Below are positions 1 through 11,650 of a DNA stretch of 64,000 nt, one piece after another. The notes under the pieces are model-generated. The model worked only from the letters and a program-made list of their open reading frames with translations, searched no databases and was not told the origin of the DNA. Location: positions 198,992,501-199,056,500 of the forward strand of contig CM057458.1 of the NCBI GenBank assembly GCA_016271365.2, written 5' to 3'. The position numbers were made by a program, and so were the translations under genes. Position 1 is the stretch's first letter; each line of letters opens with the position of its first letter. The stretch comes from Neoceratodus forsteri (Eukaryota > Chordata > Ceratodontiformes > Ceratodontidae).

Positions 1-389
1 CAGAGGGTGGAGAGGCAGAAGGCAGGGGAACTCCTTTCAGAAGAAAGCTTCTTGTCTGCCTTCTGTTCCCCACTGGAACCCAATCCGTATCAACGGGTGG
101 TGGCATGTTATCTTTAACACAGGGTGTAGCCGAAGTGCTAAGGGCTGGGGAATTCTCTTCAGCAACAGCTGGGGTAGAAACTGTATCAGGAGGTATTAAA
201 CCCAAGTCTCCAGACACTAAGTCCGGACTAGATGTGGGCACTGTCAGGGATGTTGGCTCCAAATCCAGTTCAATCCATGAAGAAGAGGAACCAGAGGGGG
301 AAGGGACTGGTGCAGAAGCAAAAGGCTGAAACTGAGCCCTAGCCTGAGCAGATCTTTGAGCCTGAGTAACAGCCTCATCCTGAGAGTCA

Positions 390-2354
390 GCAGGCATCAC
401 TGGATTATTATGGGAGGCCCATGGACAATCTTTAAAGGAGTGTGAGGTTGCTTCGCACAAATTGCAATAGGATAGGTGAGGACAATTCAGACTCACATGT
501 CCAGAACCCAGACATGAGGAGCATTTAAGTTGATCGCAAGCACTACTGAGATGGGTATGGGCCCCACACCGAAAACAAGATTTTGGTTGTCCTGGGTAAA
601 ATACAACCCCCCTATCCCTACCTAGACAAAAACAACTCGGTAAGTGCTGTATACTCCCATTAACAATTGGCAATTTTACCTGAAGTTTTCACCCCCTGTC
701 CAAAAAAACTCAGAGTCAATAATGGGATCAGGTAAACCCAACACTGTGCATTTAGTAGATAACCACCGCACAATGTCATCTATTGCCACCCCCCTCATTT
801 TTAAACAAAACAGTGATATTCTTAATAGTTGGCTTAGTAAGGGGAATGGCAAAAAAAGGGGACCACAGCGGAGTATGACGAAATGCCTGATAACGATGCC
901 AAAAGGTATCTAAACCTAAGGCAGTTTTAAAGCTGATATCAAAATAATTATCACCAGACGTATGGATTAAGGCATAAATTTCAGAGGGGGCAAATTGCAG
1001 ACTGAATTTAATCAATGTTTTCCCCACATATAGACGAACTGGAAATGTGTCTAACCCACCCCTATATCTAAGCCTGACAGCATTACGCCGCTTGGCCTGC
1101 TCAGGGGGGGAATGAAATAAGCCAGCAAAAAGTTTTAGGCCGCTGAGGGCCAGCAGATGGTCCAGGTGCTGAAGCAGCAAAGTCAGAGTTCGTATCCCGG
1201 ATAGAAGCATTCGTAGGTGGAGGCCTAGGGGTCTCACTAAGCACAACTGCCTGAAGTGAGCTGCCGCCTGTCCCCACCATATCTATAGGAGACGTACTAG
1301 TCAGAGGCAAAGTAGAAACCAAAGTGGGCAAAATAGGAGCCGGAGGCCCATCCCCAACACTAGTCTCTGTAGTGAAAATAGGCAAAGTTTCATGCAGCAA
1401 TGTCCCCTGTTCACAACCCTGCACCCCTCCTGCCTGCCAGGATGGGGGCTGGGAAAGACTTAAGCCCGAGAGTACATCCAAAGGGTCTGAAATATCCAAT
1501 AAGTCTCCTTGAGGAGTGGGGCCGGGTCGTGCAGGGGAGGTCCAGGAATCATATAATGGGGACTTCTCCCACCCTGCGCCCCGAAGAGCTGCAGCAATAG
1601 TTAACCCTGAAGCAGACAGGTGGGAATCAAACCCATGACCAGGGAAGCTGTGCAAGGCATCACCCGCCGTGACCTGCTGTTGGGGGCCCCGTAATCCACT
1701 CTCCACAACCTGTAACTGCACAGTACCTGACTGTTGTGATGGCAACTCTCCCGACTGTCCTGAAGAAGCAGACCATTGAACAGCAACACCAAAGTTGAGA
1801 TCCCTTGTCATTCCATCGCACTCCATACATGGAGGCAAAGCACCAGATCCCACTGCCATTATGGAGGAGCCGAGGGGAGACTCCTGGCACTCGTGAAGTA
1901 GTGAAACACTGCCAGTCTCCCCTGCCCCCGGCAATGCAGAGCCACACTGCACCGGAGCCACGATGGCTTTCACCTCTGCTACCAGCTCCAGAATGCACTG
2001 CTGCACCTTGTCAGTCCATGCCATGCCGTGACTGACAGGGTTCGAGGAAGCCAGGCAGAGCAAAACCCCAGCCTCACTGTCCATTTGGAAAGCCTGCACG
2101 AAAGCTGTTTGTAACCCCAAAGGAGTAGCTGAAGCCTCCGATGAAAAAGTATCCTGACTTGCCTGAACTCCAGTTGCGATGCCTGTGAAAACAGTATGTC
2201 CATCTTTCAATACTCCTACTGAAGCCCTCTGTAACGGAGCTCCTCCCGGTAGGTCTCCGGTCCTTTCGTTGTCGGTCTCCTGGTGAACAGAGATGGGGGG
2301 GAGACCAACTCTCCTACCTACGAGACATCCTCCTGCTCTGAGTCCGAGCACCAA
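390..2354 (-). pseudogene. Tx1-like LINE ORF1 (gag-like nucleic-acid-binding protein), frameshifted
   Basis: ORF1 proteins of this group bind the element RNA. A 417-codon open frame (2,354-1,101) covers the low-complexity Ser/Pro/Gly-rich N-terminus and begins near the element 5' end. A frameshift near 1,110 moves to a second frame (to 776) with the conserved core (RNAVRLRYRGG, EIYALIHTSGD, LWSPFFAIPLTKPT), equivalent to VARIHYKGD and EVYALIHSSGD in copy A. A further shift leads to three CCHC knuckles at about 570-400 (CFRCGAHTHLSSAC, CSSCLGSGHVSLNC, CNLCEATSHSFKDC). The acidic Ser/Thr/Glu-rich C-terminal stretch continues to position 1. At least two frameshifts make it non-functional. Confidence 0.82.
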
Positions 2355-2397
2355 GTGGCCTTCTCAATGGCCGGTCTCCCTACTGGCCACGATGCTG

Positions 2398-2411
2398 CAT
2401 CAGAGTAGGGG
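2398..2411 (-). repeat. Tx1-like junction motif (B 3' end / C 5' end)
   Basis: CATCAGAGTAGGGG on the plus strand (CCCCTACTCTGATG on the element strand). The same 14 bases occur at 13,858-13,871, at the 5' end of copy A. It marks either the conserved 5' terminus of the element or a reused target. Confidence 0.75.
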
Positions 2412-2416
2412 AAAGT

Positions 2417-2422
2417 TTTATT
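2417..2422 (-). promoter_or_regulatory. Poly(A) signal AATAAA at 3' end of Tx1-like copy B
   Basis: AATAAA on the minus strand ends about 5 bases before the start of copy C. Copy A has the same arrangement at its own 3' end, so it is probably the element's polyadenylation signal, although no A-tail was kept in the DNA. Confidence 0.6.
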
Positions 2423-2524
2423 GTAACAAAAATCGTACAGAAGCATACAAAAACAAATCGCATACAAAAAAAAAATAGAGTAATCAAAAAGAAGAAAAAC
2501 ACTGTGTAACAAAAAGAAATACAT

Positions 2525-5050
2525 TCAAGTCACAGCAGCGTCAGAGTCTGTCACCCAAGGAAGGGCCTGCCAAAGTTCCAAAAGCTGAGCCTCAGATAAG
2601 AAAATACGTTCCTGTAAATAAATAACCCTCAAATCCTGCACAATCTTTTTTTCCAATGCAATATACATACTGTCTTTCTGTTGCAAAGTAAATAAACATC
2701 GAGTCATCCATATATTCCACTTAATAATGATAAACACCAGATTCAAAGTATCAATGTGCCATAAGGACCATTGAGGGGAAAAAACTCCATAAACAATATT
2801 AAGATATGTAACCGTCTGAAGCAAGGGAAGATGCCAAGTATGTGCCAAAAAAGTCCACCAAGACTTAATGAAAGAACAGTCAAAATACAAGTGAGAAATG
2901 GTCTCAGGTTGAGTAACACATAACAATCTCGAACACATTCTGTCTTGAAATTGCTTATGTTTATGGTTCGCCTTTACATTAATCCTTTCATGGCAGGATA
3001 ACCAGTGAAAGTCCCACATATGAGTTGGTACTCTTGTGCAGTGTAATAAGGACATAAGGGAAGGGATATGTAGTCGAGGACACTTTTCAAAAGGTACAGG
3101 GACAGCACAGACAGTGGAAAGTAAAGTCTTACATAAAACCTTATGGGAAGGAGGCAACAACATCTGGGGCGTTATCTGCCATTGCATAAGATGTAAAAAA
3201 ACATTCTTGACATACACAGGTCGTCCAACAGTATGACGCAACACAGAGAGGGAATTAATTTCCCATTGGCGAAACCAAATGCGACAAGAATCAGAAAACC
3301 AGGGTTCCCAACCCTTTTGGGTGTTAATCAATAAAGGTCGTATGTTGGCCGTAAGAAAAATAGAGAAAAAAAATTACAGGGGATTAATCATAAGGAGACC
3401 GCCCTCCGAAATAGGTAAATACGTAACATTCCTTTTAATCAGATTTAGCCTGCTCCCTCAAAAAGCCTGAAAAAACAAACTAAGAACAGTCATTTCCAAT
3501 TGCCGGGGAATAGGGAAAATATAACTCAAAAAAAGAAAAATCGGTATCAAATAAGATTTGATCAAAAAAACACGCTTCTTTTTTCCAAGGTGTCCCCTAT
3601 TCCAATGGGCTACCTTAAGTTTGCCCTGCTGCAATTTCATATCCCAATTATAAAAATCAGAATCCCTTGAACCAAAATAAACCCCTAAAATATGAACAGG
3701 GCCATCCACCAAACGTAAAGGGCCAATATGATCTAGCTGTGACACAGCAGAACCCACCCTTATTCCCACACTTTTATCATAATTCAAAACAGCACCAGAA
3801 TACACCCCAAAGGAAGAACAGACCCGAAGAGAGACCATCACAGAGGGGGCATCAGCTACCAGAAAACAAACATCATCAGCATAAGCAATGGCTTTATAAG
3901 GCAAGCACAGAGTAGAGTTAGAAATAGCCGTAATCCGAGGATGGGTATTCAGTCGACGAAGCAAAACATCTAGAAAAAAAATATACAAAATCGGGCTCAA
4001 AGGGCATCCCTGGCGAACTCCTCTCGTAATAGGAATCATAGGACCTAGCCAACCATTCACTACTGGTACCACAGTGGCAGCTCGGTAGAGACAACGAATC
4101 CAGGTAACCAACACCGCCGGCACACGCAGTAATCGGAGTGCGTCCCATAAAAAGGCATGGTCGACCGAGTCAAATGCAGCTTTCTGGTCCACAGAAATCA
4201 CAAACCCTGAGAGTTCATCGGCAAAACCATGGGAGAATAATTCTCGAAGGAGAATCAGGTGGTCTGAGATCCTTCTGGAAGGCACTGAACAGGACTGTGC
4301 AGGATGCAAAACTACTTCTGCTATCCTCACAAGACGTTTAGCAATAATTTTCGACAGTATCTTAAAATCAGTATTCAACATACTTAAAGGACGCCAATTG
4401 TCTAGGGAACATATATCCCCTTTATGTTTGTAAATATAAATCAAAAAGCCTTTCGTGAACTCCAAAGGGAGAAATTCACACTTAACCAGAGAATTAAACA
4501 CTACAACCAATTCTGAACTCAAGTGGGCACCCAACACTTTATATAGGGCAGCGGGGAGACCATCCGGGCCAGGAGTCCTCTGTAAAGGCAGAGAAGAGAT
4601 GACCGAGGTCACATCCAATGCAGAAATAGGCAAACTAACCTGGTCTAATAAAGACTGGGAAGGGAAAGGGATGTCAAGGCCAGCATATAAACTATCAGAA
4701 TCAACCACAGTTTTGGGGGGGGAAGTAAACAAAGCCGACGTATGGGCCGTTACAATATGACAAATATCCGATTGGGAAGTACATAAGCTACCACTGGAGT
4801 CAACTAAACCAGTCATGTTTTTTTTGGAAATTTGACGGGAATTGGCTTCAAAAGGGCAAACAACAGCATGAACACCAACCGTACCAAATTTTTGTTGGAA
4901 ATAAAGTTGCTGTGATTTTTGAGTTTGAAAACGTAACATCGCATCCTGTACTAATTTAATCTGGTGAGAAAGATCTTGCCCCGTCAGATGTACAGTAGTT
5001 AATATGATTGCAAGTGAACCCTCTGTTGTAAATAATCCAAATATTGTCAT
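2525..5050 (-). pseudogene. Tx1-like LINE ORF2: reverse transcriptase and C-terminal domain
   Basis: RT copies element RNA at the nicked target. The frame 5,050-3,458 is open for 530 codons with the RT landmarks in order: FLIYIYKHKGD, NWRPLSMLNTDFK, DQKAAFDSVDH (motif A), GVRQGCPLSP, AYADDVCFLV (the catalytic YADD), then a GKKKRVFLIKSYL thumb segment. The C-terminal part (3,331-2,525) is in the same frame and holds the Cys/His region around ETISHLYFDC. Two in-frame stops separate them: one near 3,458, where the copy A parallel FWGS implies Trp to stop, and one near 3,380. This is the best-preserved ORF in the window, but it still lacks a continuous frame with its endonuclease. Confidence 0.88.
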
Positions 5051-5074
5051 CTACATTTTCACGACTATAAGTTT

Positions 5075-5923
5075 TCAAAAAAATATGTAAGTCACGTTTA
5101 GTATCAAACCACCACCTAATAGGGTCCTCATAACAACAAAAAACAGATTTACGTGCCTGGATAAATGATAACAAGGATTGCATGAAAACTGGGATTTACA
5201 ACAAGGAAGTATTAAACTTCCAAAAGCCAGGGCCTTTATAAAAAGGGGTAACGGGTCCCAAACCAATCGACAAAAACTTATGATCTGAAAATGCAACCGC
5301 TTGTACCTCAGCCGATGCAACATGCAAAGATTGGGACAAAAACACAAAGTCAATCCTCGTCGCCAATCTACCCTTCTGAAACGTGGGGGTGTGTTGGTTA
5401 GTAAATGTTAAATAAGCATCATTCAATCGGGTTATACGAAACAATTTCCCCAATGTATGTGAGTCACAAAACAACTTACGGGTAGTAGCAAAAGAGCTCT
5501 TCTCATGCAGACTTAAACCACAATTAAAGTCACCAGAAAAAACAATCTGTAAAGAAGTATGCAAAAGAGGACGGATCAAGGAAATAATGCTATACGTGCT
5601 GATTTCGCCTGAGGGGCATAAAGATTAATCCCCCTATTTGAACAAGGCCAGAGCACAAAGTCCAAAATGAGTGCTCTACCTGGAGCCACGTCACACAATT
5701 TCAACAAGCGAAACCCCGGGACAGATATAAGAATCCCCAGACCAGAGCAAGAATCCTGCCCGATGGACCAGTATGAAGGTCCCTGCAACCAGTCTTGCTG
5801 TGCATGTCGTATTTCCTGAGTAGTGTGAAAACAGGTGTCTTGTAAAAAGAAAATCCCCAATGGCAACAGACATACCCAAGAAAAAATAAGGCGTCTCTTC
5901 GACAGTCGCATCATACTGTTCAC
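5075..5923 (-). pseudogene. Tx1-like LINE ORF2: APE-type endonuclease, fragmented
   Basis: The endonuclease would nick the target strand to prime reverse transcription. Pieces in several frames (5,923-5,576; 5,579-5,196; 5,183-4,956) show IFFLQDTCFH near the N-terminus, INLYAPQ, FSGDFNCGLSL (the GDFN catalytic block) and AFSDHKFLSIGL (the SDH block). Copy A keeps the same order in NVYFLQDIRLY, GGDFNTSLEI and ATSDHHLIGI. Several frameshifts are present and no single frame covers the domain. Confidence 0.78.
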
Positions 5924-5976
5924 ATTAAGAGTATAACAAGTAAAATAGGACGAGATCGATTAAGGCAAAGGACACA

Positions 5977-8212
5977 TCACAATTTCCTTCTCCCAACGAC
6001 CTTTTGCCCCTTAAGTTTCACCCTTGCTTTTCGTTTTTGAGAAAGGCCAGAACCTAGGTTAAGTTCCATATCAGTAGGACCATCAGGAAGGGATGAAGCT
6101 ACTGAGGAAGAGTCTGATTCACCCCCGGCATCATCAGAAACAGACTGGAGTAACTCAAAAGGATTTGATATAGGGATTGGAGAGGAGAATGAACCTACCG
6201 GGAGGGAAGGCACAGTACGGGACACATTTCTCAAAGACCTGTGACAACTAGACGTGACTAATACCTGGGGGGGGAGGGGGCATATTACTCGGACCAGGGG
6301 TAGGGTCAGAAAATGGCATAAAAGGCTGGGCCAGCATAGCGGAGGGCTGCTCCCGAGCACTGACCAAAAGGGTGACCGCATTCGACTCCTCATCCCGTGG
6401 GGCTGAGACAGACTCTGGGACCAGTGCAGAGGACTGAAAAACCGCCAAGGGCAGAGACACCGGAGTAGCGCGTAAGCGAGCCTTCTGTGCCTGTGTGATA
6501 AGAAAACGCTGGTCAACCCCCCCCATCATGAGATACCTGATTATGGGCAGCCCAGTGACAATTCTGGAAAGTATGTCCCACTTCGTCACATAGGTTACAC
6601 TTGCACTCATTAACACAGTGTGCACCCACATGACCCAGTTCGCCACATACATTACACTTCATTTTGTCACACACATTACTGAGATGAGTAGGATCACCAC
6701 ACCGGAATATGCTTTAGGTTGACCCGGTAAAATAAAACCTCTATCCCAGCCTATAAAAAGAGTTGGGAGATGGACTGGACCCGACTCATTTTATGCAATA
6801 AGACCCTAATCTTCCAGCCCCAGTCCAGATATTTTCTGAGTCCAGGATTGCTCAGCACGGCCCTGCACAGTACATCGCTGTTCTCAACCAGTGAAGGACA
6901 TCATTAACTTCTACCCTCATTCCAAACAAAACAGTTATAGTCTTAAAGGCTGGTTTAGAAAGAGGGATGACTTGGACTGGAGTCCAAAGAGCAGTGTTCT
7001 TTAAGGCAGAATATCTCGACCAAAAACGTTCTAAACCCCGGACAGTTTGGAAACTGATATCAAAGGAAGACACCCCAGAAATGTGAATCATTGCATATAT
7101 TTCATGAGAGAAAAATTTCAAGGAGTCTTTTAGAAGAGGCCGAGCCACATAGATACGGTCGGGGAGGTCAGGTAATCCCCCCTTGTACAGCAAACGGACA
7201 GCATTATGCCTCTTGGCAGCCTGAATCGGGAACTTAAATAAGGAGGAAAACGAACGGTTAGGTGCAGCCAAACCAGAAATAGGAGCAGGAGAGGAAGAAT
7301 CATTCTGAACAATACCTGCAGCTCCAGGAGAATGAGCAAGGGAGGAAGCCTGGCAATCAGTGCCCACAACATGCATCAGAGTCGGGTGTTGCGTCAAAGC
7401 CAATTCATCTGGCAAACTCAAGGGATCTGAAGAATCCATAGGAGCAGCAATGGAACCGTGCATTTCAGGAAGAGCTGCACGACCAGGGGACTGTATCGGG
7501 GATGGACCGGAACTCCAACGGCCAGTTTGCGGTTCCTGCACCCAGCCAGCTCCACGAAGAGCATTGTCAACAGACCGGGGATGCTCCTCAGGGGAATGTG
7601 AGACTTAGGGTAATGGCAGCAGGGGAGACAACGCAGCAGGCTCCAGTGCACAGCCGCCTTCCACCGCCGACGAACAGGAATCTACAGGGGCAGCCTCCAG
7701 CACGAAAGAGTCCAAGGGCCCAGAATCCCAAACCGCAGCATCCAGGTGATGAGTTTCCGAAGTCGTTCCAACAATTTGTACAGGCAAATCAGTGGGGGGA
7801 GAAGTAGCTCGATAAGATGCAGCAGTAGAAGAGAAATCTTGTAGAGAACTTAATTCATCATAAATCCGTTTTTTGTAAGCAGAAAACTACGTTCTGCTTC
7901 AGCCAGGCGGTCACACAGCTCCTTCTTAAGCAAGCAAGGTACAGGCGAAACTAGCATCGAATTATCCTCTGGGACCGCGTTTGTAGACAACAGGCTAGGT
8001 TCCAAAACTTCAGCGACCAACACAGGAACAGACTCCGTCTGTAGCAAAGACACAACAACAGCAGAAGGCAAAGATCCCAATGAACAAACAGCATTGTTGG
8101 TCTCATTAAGAGCCAAGGTGGGGGCTGAGACCAAACCTCCCACCTCCATAGCTTCCTCCACCACAACCACAGGGACGTCCACCATCTTGGGCAGGGGTTC
8201 CCCCACTGACAA
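5977..8212 (-). pseudogene. Tx1-like LINE ORF1, copy B, fragmented
   Basis: The first piece (8,212-7,850) starts close to the 5' junction with a hydrophobic, Val/Glu-rich N-terminus. The conserved core is at 7,541-6,852 (RHNAVRLLYKGG, EIYAMIHISGVSSFDISF, FWSRYSALKNTALW). Cys/His knuckle residues follow at about 6,720-6,540 in damaged frames, including a CNVCGELGHVG-like stretch. The acidic Ser-rich and basic C-terminal tail is at 6,516-5,977 (ending KLKGQKVVGRRKL). Frame changes and small deletions interrupt it. The domain order is the same as in copies A and C. Confidence 0.8.
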
Positions 8213-8220
8213 GTAAGGGT
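8206..8220 (-). repeat. Tx1-like junction motif (A 3' end / B 5' end), diverged
   Basis: On the element strand this reads ACCCTTACTTGTCAG, a diverged relative of the CCCCTACTCTGATG motif at the other two 5' ends. The following bases, TGGGGGAACCC here and TGGGGGACCC in copy A, are also conserved, supporting a shared 5' terminus. Confidence 0.6.
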
Positions 8221-8223
8221 ATG

Positions 8224-8229
8224 TTTATT
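8224..8229 (-). promoter_or_regulatory. Poly(A) signal AATAAA at 3' end of Tx1-like copy A
   Basis: AATAAA on the minus strand lies a few bases before the 5' end of copy B, mirroring the arrangement at 2,417-2,422. Confidence 0.6.
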
Positions 8230-8338
8230 AAAAGCAAAATCAAATATACAGTAATTAAATTCAAAAGGAAAATACACAGGTTTGTAAATTAAGAAAACTC
8301 AGAGCCCAATTCAGATCTGAAAGAAAAAACTAAATAAA

Positions 8339-10576
8339 CTAGAAAGAAGTCAGAAAAAGTTCCAATATCGTTCTCATATGTTCCTCTTCAGGATTTTTCT
8401 TTCTCCTTCTCTTAGACGAGCAAGATGGGTTAGTATCTTCTTGAATAAATCCTCTGAAATTAGATGCTGTTGCTGAAATAAAAACACATCTGACCTGCCA
8501 CACCCAATACAGAATTACAATTGCTATAATGTTCAGGGTGCTCGAATTACATTTCAACCAAGACTCTGAAATAAACCAAAAATAAAGCTCTATGATCCCA
8601 TTGACACCAGACTTTATCCCAGAAGTATGCTTTCCACAAAACCAAAACGAAAATAAAAGGGCAAGAAAATATAGATGAGTCATTGTTTCCGAGTTCTGCA
8701 CATGATTCTCGAAAACAATTCCTATCCATTACCTGCTTATGCTTTTGATTCCCACTGACATTAATTTTACGTGCAGCACCTAACCATGCAATATCCCACA
8801 TTGTTACTGGAATACGGAGTACATAAGGCTACCAATCTGTGTCTGTTCTATAGGTGTAAAACCTGGAAATACGCTTCACTAAAATGGGATTCTACTATTT
8901 CTGTATACAATTGTTTCTTTAGATAATTCTTTAATCATAGTAGCCGAAATGTTCCATGTTTTTAGCATGTCAAATACTATTCCCCAATCTGTCGATAAGA
9001 CATATTTTCTTTTATTTTTGTGTAAAAATTTCCCAATACTCCATTCTTGAAAAATATCTTTAATTGATATATATACCAAAGGAATCCAAGTTTGGATAGA
9101 ATCCTTAACCAAAGGTTTTAAATTAGTTGCAAAGAAAAGAGTGTAAAAAAACACAATCGGGTGAATCATAGAGACCCCTCCTTGCCGATAGGGTTGTAAT
9201 AGAACATTCCGTCTAATAGGATTGAGAAGGCTTCCCCAGAAACATGAAAAAAAGAGATTTAAAAGTGGTACAAAAAAGCATTTAGGTAGTGGGAAAATAT
9301 GTGCTACATGTAAAAATATGGGCAGTAGACATGTTTTAATCAAAAAAATACGTTTCTTCTTCCCCAAAGACCACTTATGCCATTTACTTACTTTCTCCCT
9401 ACCCTTATTCAGAGCTATCTCCCAATTATATTGTGCTGCATCTGAGACTCCAAAATAAACTCCTAATAACTTATGCAGAGAATCTACTACCTTAATTCCC
9501 CTAATTGAAGACACAGTATCTGCAGAAGAGGTCAAGTTAAACACACACTTTTCTGTAGATTTAAACTCGATCCAATAACTGATAGAAAAACTGGTAATAT
9601 GTCACTTAATAAACAACCCTCTGTAGTGTTCGGTACTAAAACACAAAGATCGTCTGCATAACAAATTACTTTACAATAAATACCAGGAAGCCCTGAAAAT
9701 CCAGGAGATTGATGAAGTAACCGAATAATAGGGTCCAAAGCTATAACAAACAATAAAGGACTTAAAGGTCCATAAAGGAGTACCTTGCCGTACTCCTCTA
9801 CGTATATAACAGGGGGATCCTAGTCTTCCGTTAATATACGGCCTAACATAGGCTAAAGAATAACATAAAAACAATCCAATTTATAAAAATTTGTGAATCC
9901 ATAACTTTCGAGGTTAACCAAATAAATTCCTGGAAAATACTATCAAAGGCTTTAGACAAACAAAATTAAACAAATATCCTTGTAAAGTACCTTGAAGACC
10001 TTGAGAAAATAATTCTCTAATTAGTAATAAAGCATCATGGATGGATCTACCGGAAATTGAACAATATTGGAATGGTGAAAGCAAAGAGGGCAAATATTTG
10101 GAAATCCTATTCCCTAACAACTTAGCAAAAATTTTGTAGTCGGTATTCAGCAATGTAATTGGTCTCCAATTCTTCAAATCTTTTCTATCTCCTTTTTTGT
10201 ACAAAAACAACATTAATCCTTCGTACATCTGATCTGTCAAATGATCTTCCTGTAAAAAACCATTAAATACAGCTACTAATTGATGTGGTATAAGTTTCCA
10301 TAAAAACTTATAAATCTCTGCCGATAAACCGTCAGAACCAGGAGCCACCCTATCCCAGAGACCTAAGATAATGTCTTTTACCTCTTCAGAAGAAAAGGGC
10401 TTTATAAGCTCTCTTTGTTGTGATGTCATTAATGTGGGTACATTCAATAATTGTAATAACAGCGTCATATCTGTTGAAACAACATCTGGGGTTTCAAATG
10501 CGTGCTTTATAAATTTTGTGACACATGCCATAAGTTTTTCTTGCCCTTTTACAACTTGACCATGATCATCCAACAA
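8339..10576 (-). pseudogene. Tx1-like LINE ORF2: reverse transcriptase, copy A, fragmented
   Basis: Fragments at 10,576-9,914, 9,874-9,532, 9,544-8,879 and 8,801-8,339 carry RT landmarks: LMLFLYKKGDRKDLKNWRP, LLNTDYKIFAK, RRGVRQGTPL, ICYADDLCVLV (YADD), GKKKRIFLIKTCLL, and FWGSLLNPIRRNV in the thumb. The motif A region near 9,950 is frame-shifted (the frame runs into FVCLKPLIVF). The C-terminal Cys/His region near 8,650-8,800 is heavily decayed. Protein order and spacing match copy B. Confidence 0.83.
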
Positions 10577-10883
10577 TTGGTATATTTGTTTGCCACCGAT
10601 TTTTTCAGTAGTAACCTAAGGGGTTGAATTGACTCTGAGTCCCAGTAGTTTTAAATTTTGTTCAAAAGTATGGACTTTTGCCTATTGTACTGTACTTTAG
10701 CTAAAGCATTTTAACTTCTTTGATACTGGCAGAATGGTCCGAACCATATAAATAAGATTCTGTAAATAATGCTAATAGTTCTGCTCGTAGATGTTTAGAG
10801 GTATGATGTCTTTCATCAGCTAAAGATCTGGTGAGGATTTAAAGTATGATATCACGATGATTTAGTATCACTCCACCAGTCTA

Positions 10884-11594
10884 TTATAGAATCATATAGC
10901 GACTACTGTAATACGGTCTGTAATTAATTCTGTAAACCCTGAATAAATGCAGGATTAACAACAAAGACGAGTTAACTCTCCATACCCCAGGGCCTTGTGA
11001 TAAAACATCTTCTAATTGGATTTGTATCCCTATTAAATGATGATCAGAAGTCGCCATCGGTACTGTGATACCCTTACTATTCCAGTGGTTTGTGAACATA
11101 ACCAGAAATCAATTCTCAGTGCAATTTCCTTTCACAAAGGTAGGCCAGGACTGGGCAAAGACATCCACCAAGTTTAGTTCTGTGATAAGATTGCGTAAAG
11201 CATGAGTGTCGCAATAAGTTTTCTTACGTGAAGGGATTTCCAAACTTGTATTAAAATCTCCACCCCATAGAATGATTCGATTTGTACATAAAAAAGGTGT
11301 AATTTGATGCAAAAGCTGAACTTTGGCAGCTTTCTGTTGTGGTGCATAAATGTTTATGAGTCTATAAGGAAACTTATGCCATATAAGGTCTAATAAAAAA
11401 ACTCTGCCAGGTACTAACTCCACAATTTTTTGTAAAATGAAGTTAGATGTACTAAAACAAAAACCAACACCAGAACAAAGGTCCTGTCCTAATGACCAAT
11501 ATGACGGTCCTAAGCCCCATTCTCTCGAGGCCATTGTTGCTTCTCCTGTTGTATATAGCCTAATATCCTGTAAAAAATAAACATTGTAGGCCAA
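10884..11594 (-). pseudogene. Tx1-like LINE ORF2: APE-type endonuclease, copy A
   Basis: The main piece, 11,594-11,109 (161 codons), contains NVYFLQDIRLY, GPSYWSLGQDLCSGVG, INIYAPQQKAAK and LWGGDFNTSLEI with the GDFN block. The remaining C-terminal piece (11,099-10,884) has ATSDHHLIGIQI, the SDH block. One frame break lies between them at about 11,100. A further decayed linker of about 300 bases separates it from the RT. Confidence 0.8.
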
Positions 11595-11650
11595 GCTACA
11601 TAATGCCGAAAAGTCGCAATTGCTTATATTTTGAACGAATACTATTTACA

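Larger units (their letters stand above)
1..2411 (-). mobile_element. Tx1-like LINE, copy C (5' part; continues past left edge)
   Basis: The 5' end is on the right, at about 2,411, and only ORF1 is inside the window. Assignment rests on a gag-like ORF1 with three CCHC zinc knuckles plus the conserved pre-knuckle block also found in the two copies to the right. That ORF1 design is typical of the Tx1 group of LINEs in amphibians and fish. It lies directly downstream, on the minus strand, of copy B with no spacer. Endonuclease and RT would be beyond position 1. Confidence 0.85.
2412..8220 (-). mobile_element. Tx1-like LINE, copy B (near full length, 5.8 kb)
   Basis: Reading right to left, the order is ORF1 (8,212-5,977), APE-type endonuclease (5,923-5,075), reverse transcriptase and C-terminal zinc-finger region (5,050-2,525), then a short 3' UTR with AATAAA. 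The 5' end abuts copy A and the 3' end abuts copy C, all in the same orientation. There is no poly(A) or simple-repeat tail. About 5.8 kb with two ORFs matches the usual size of this LINE group. The coding frames are broken, so this is a dead copy. Confidence 0.85.
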
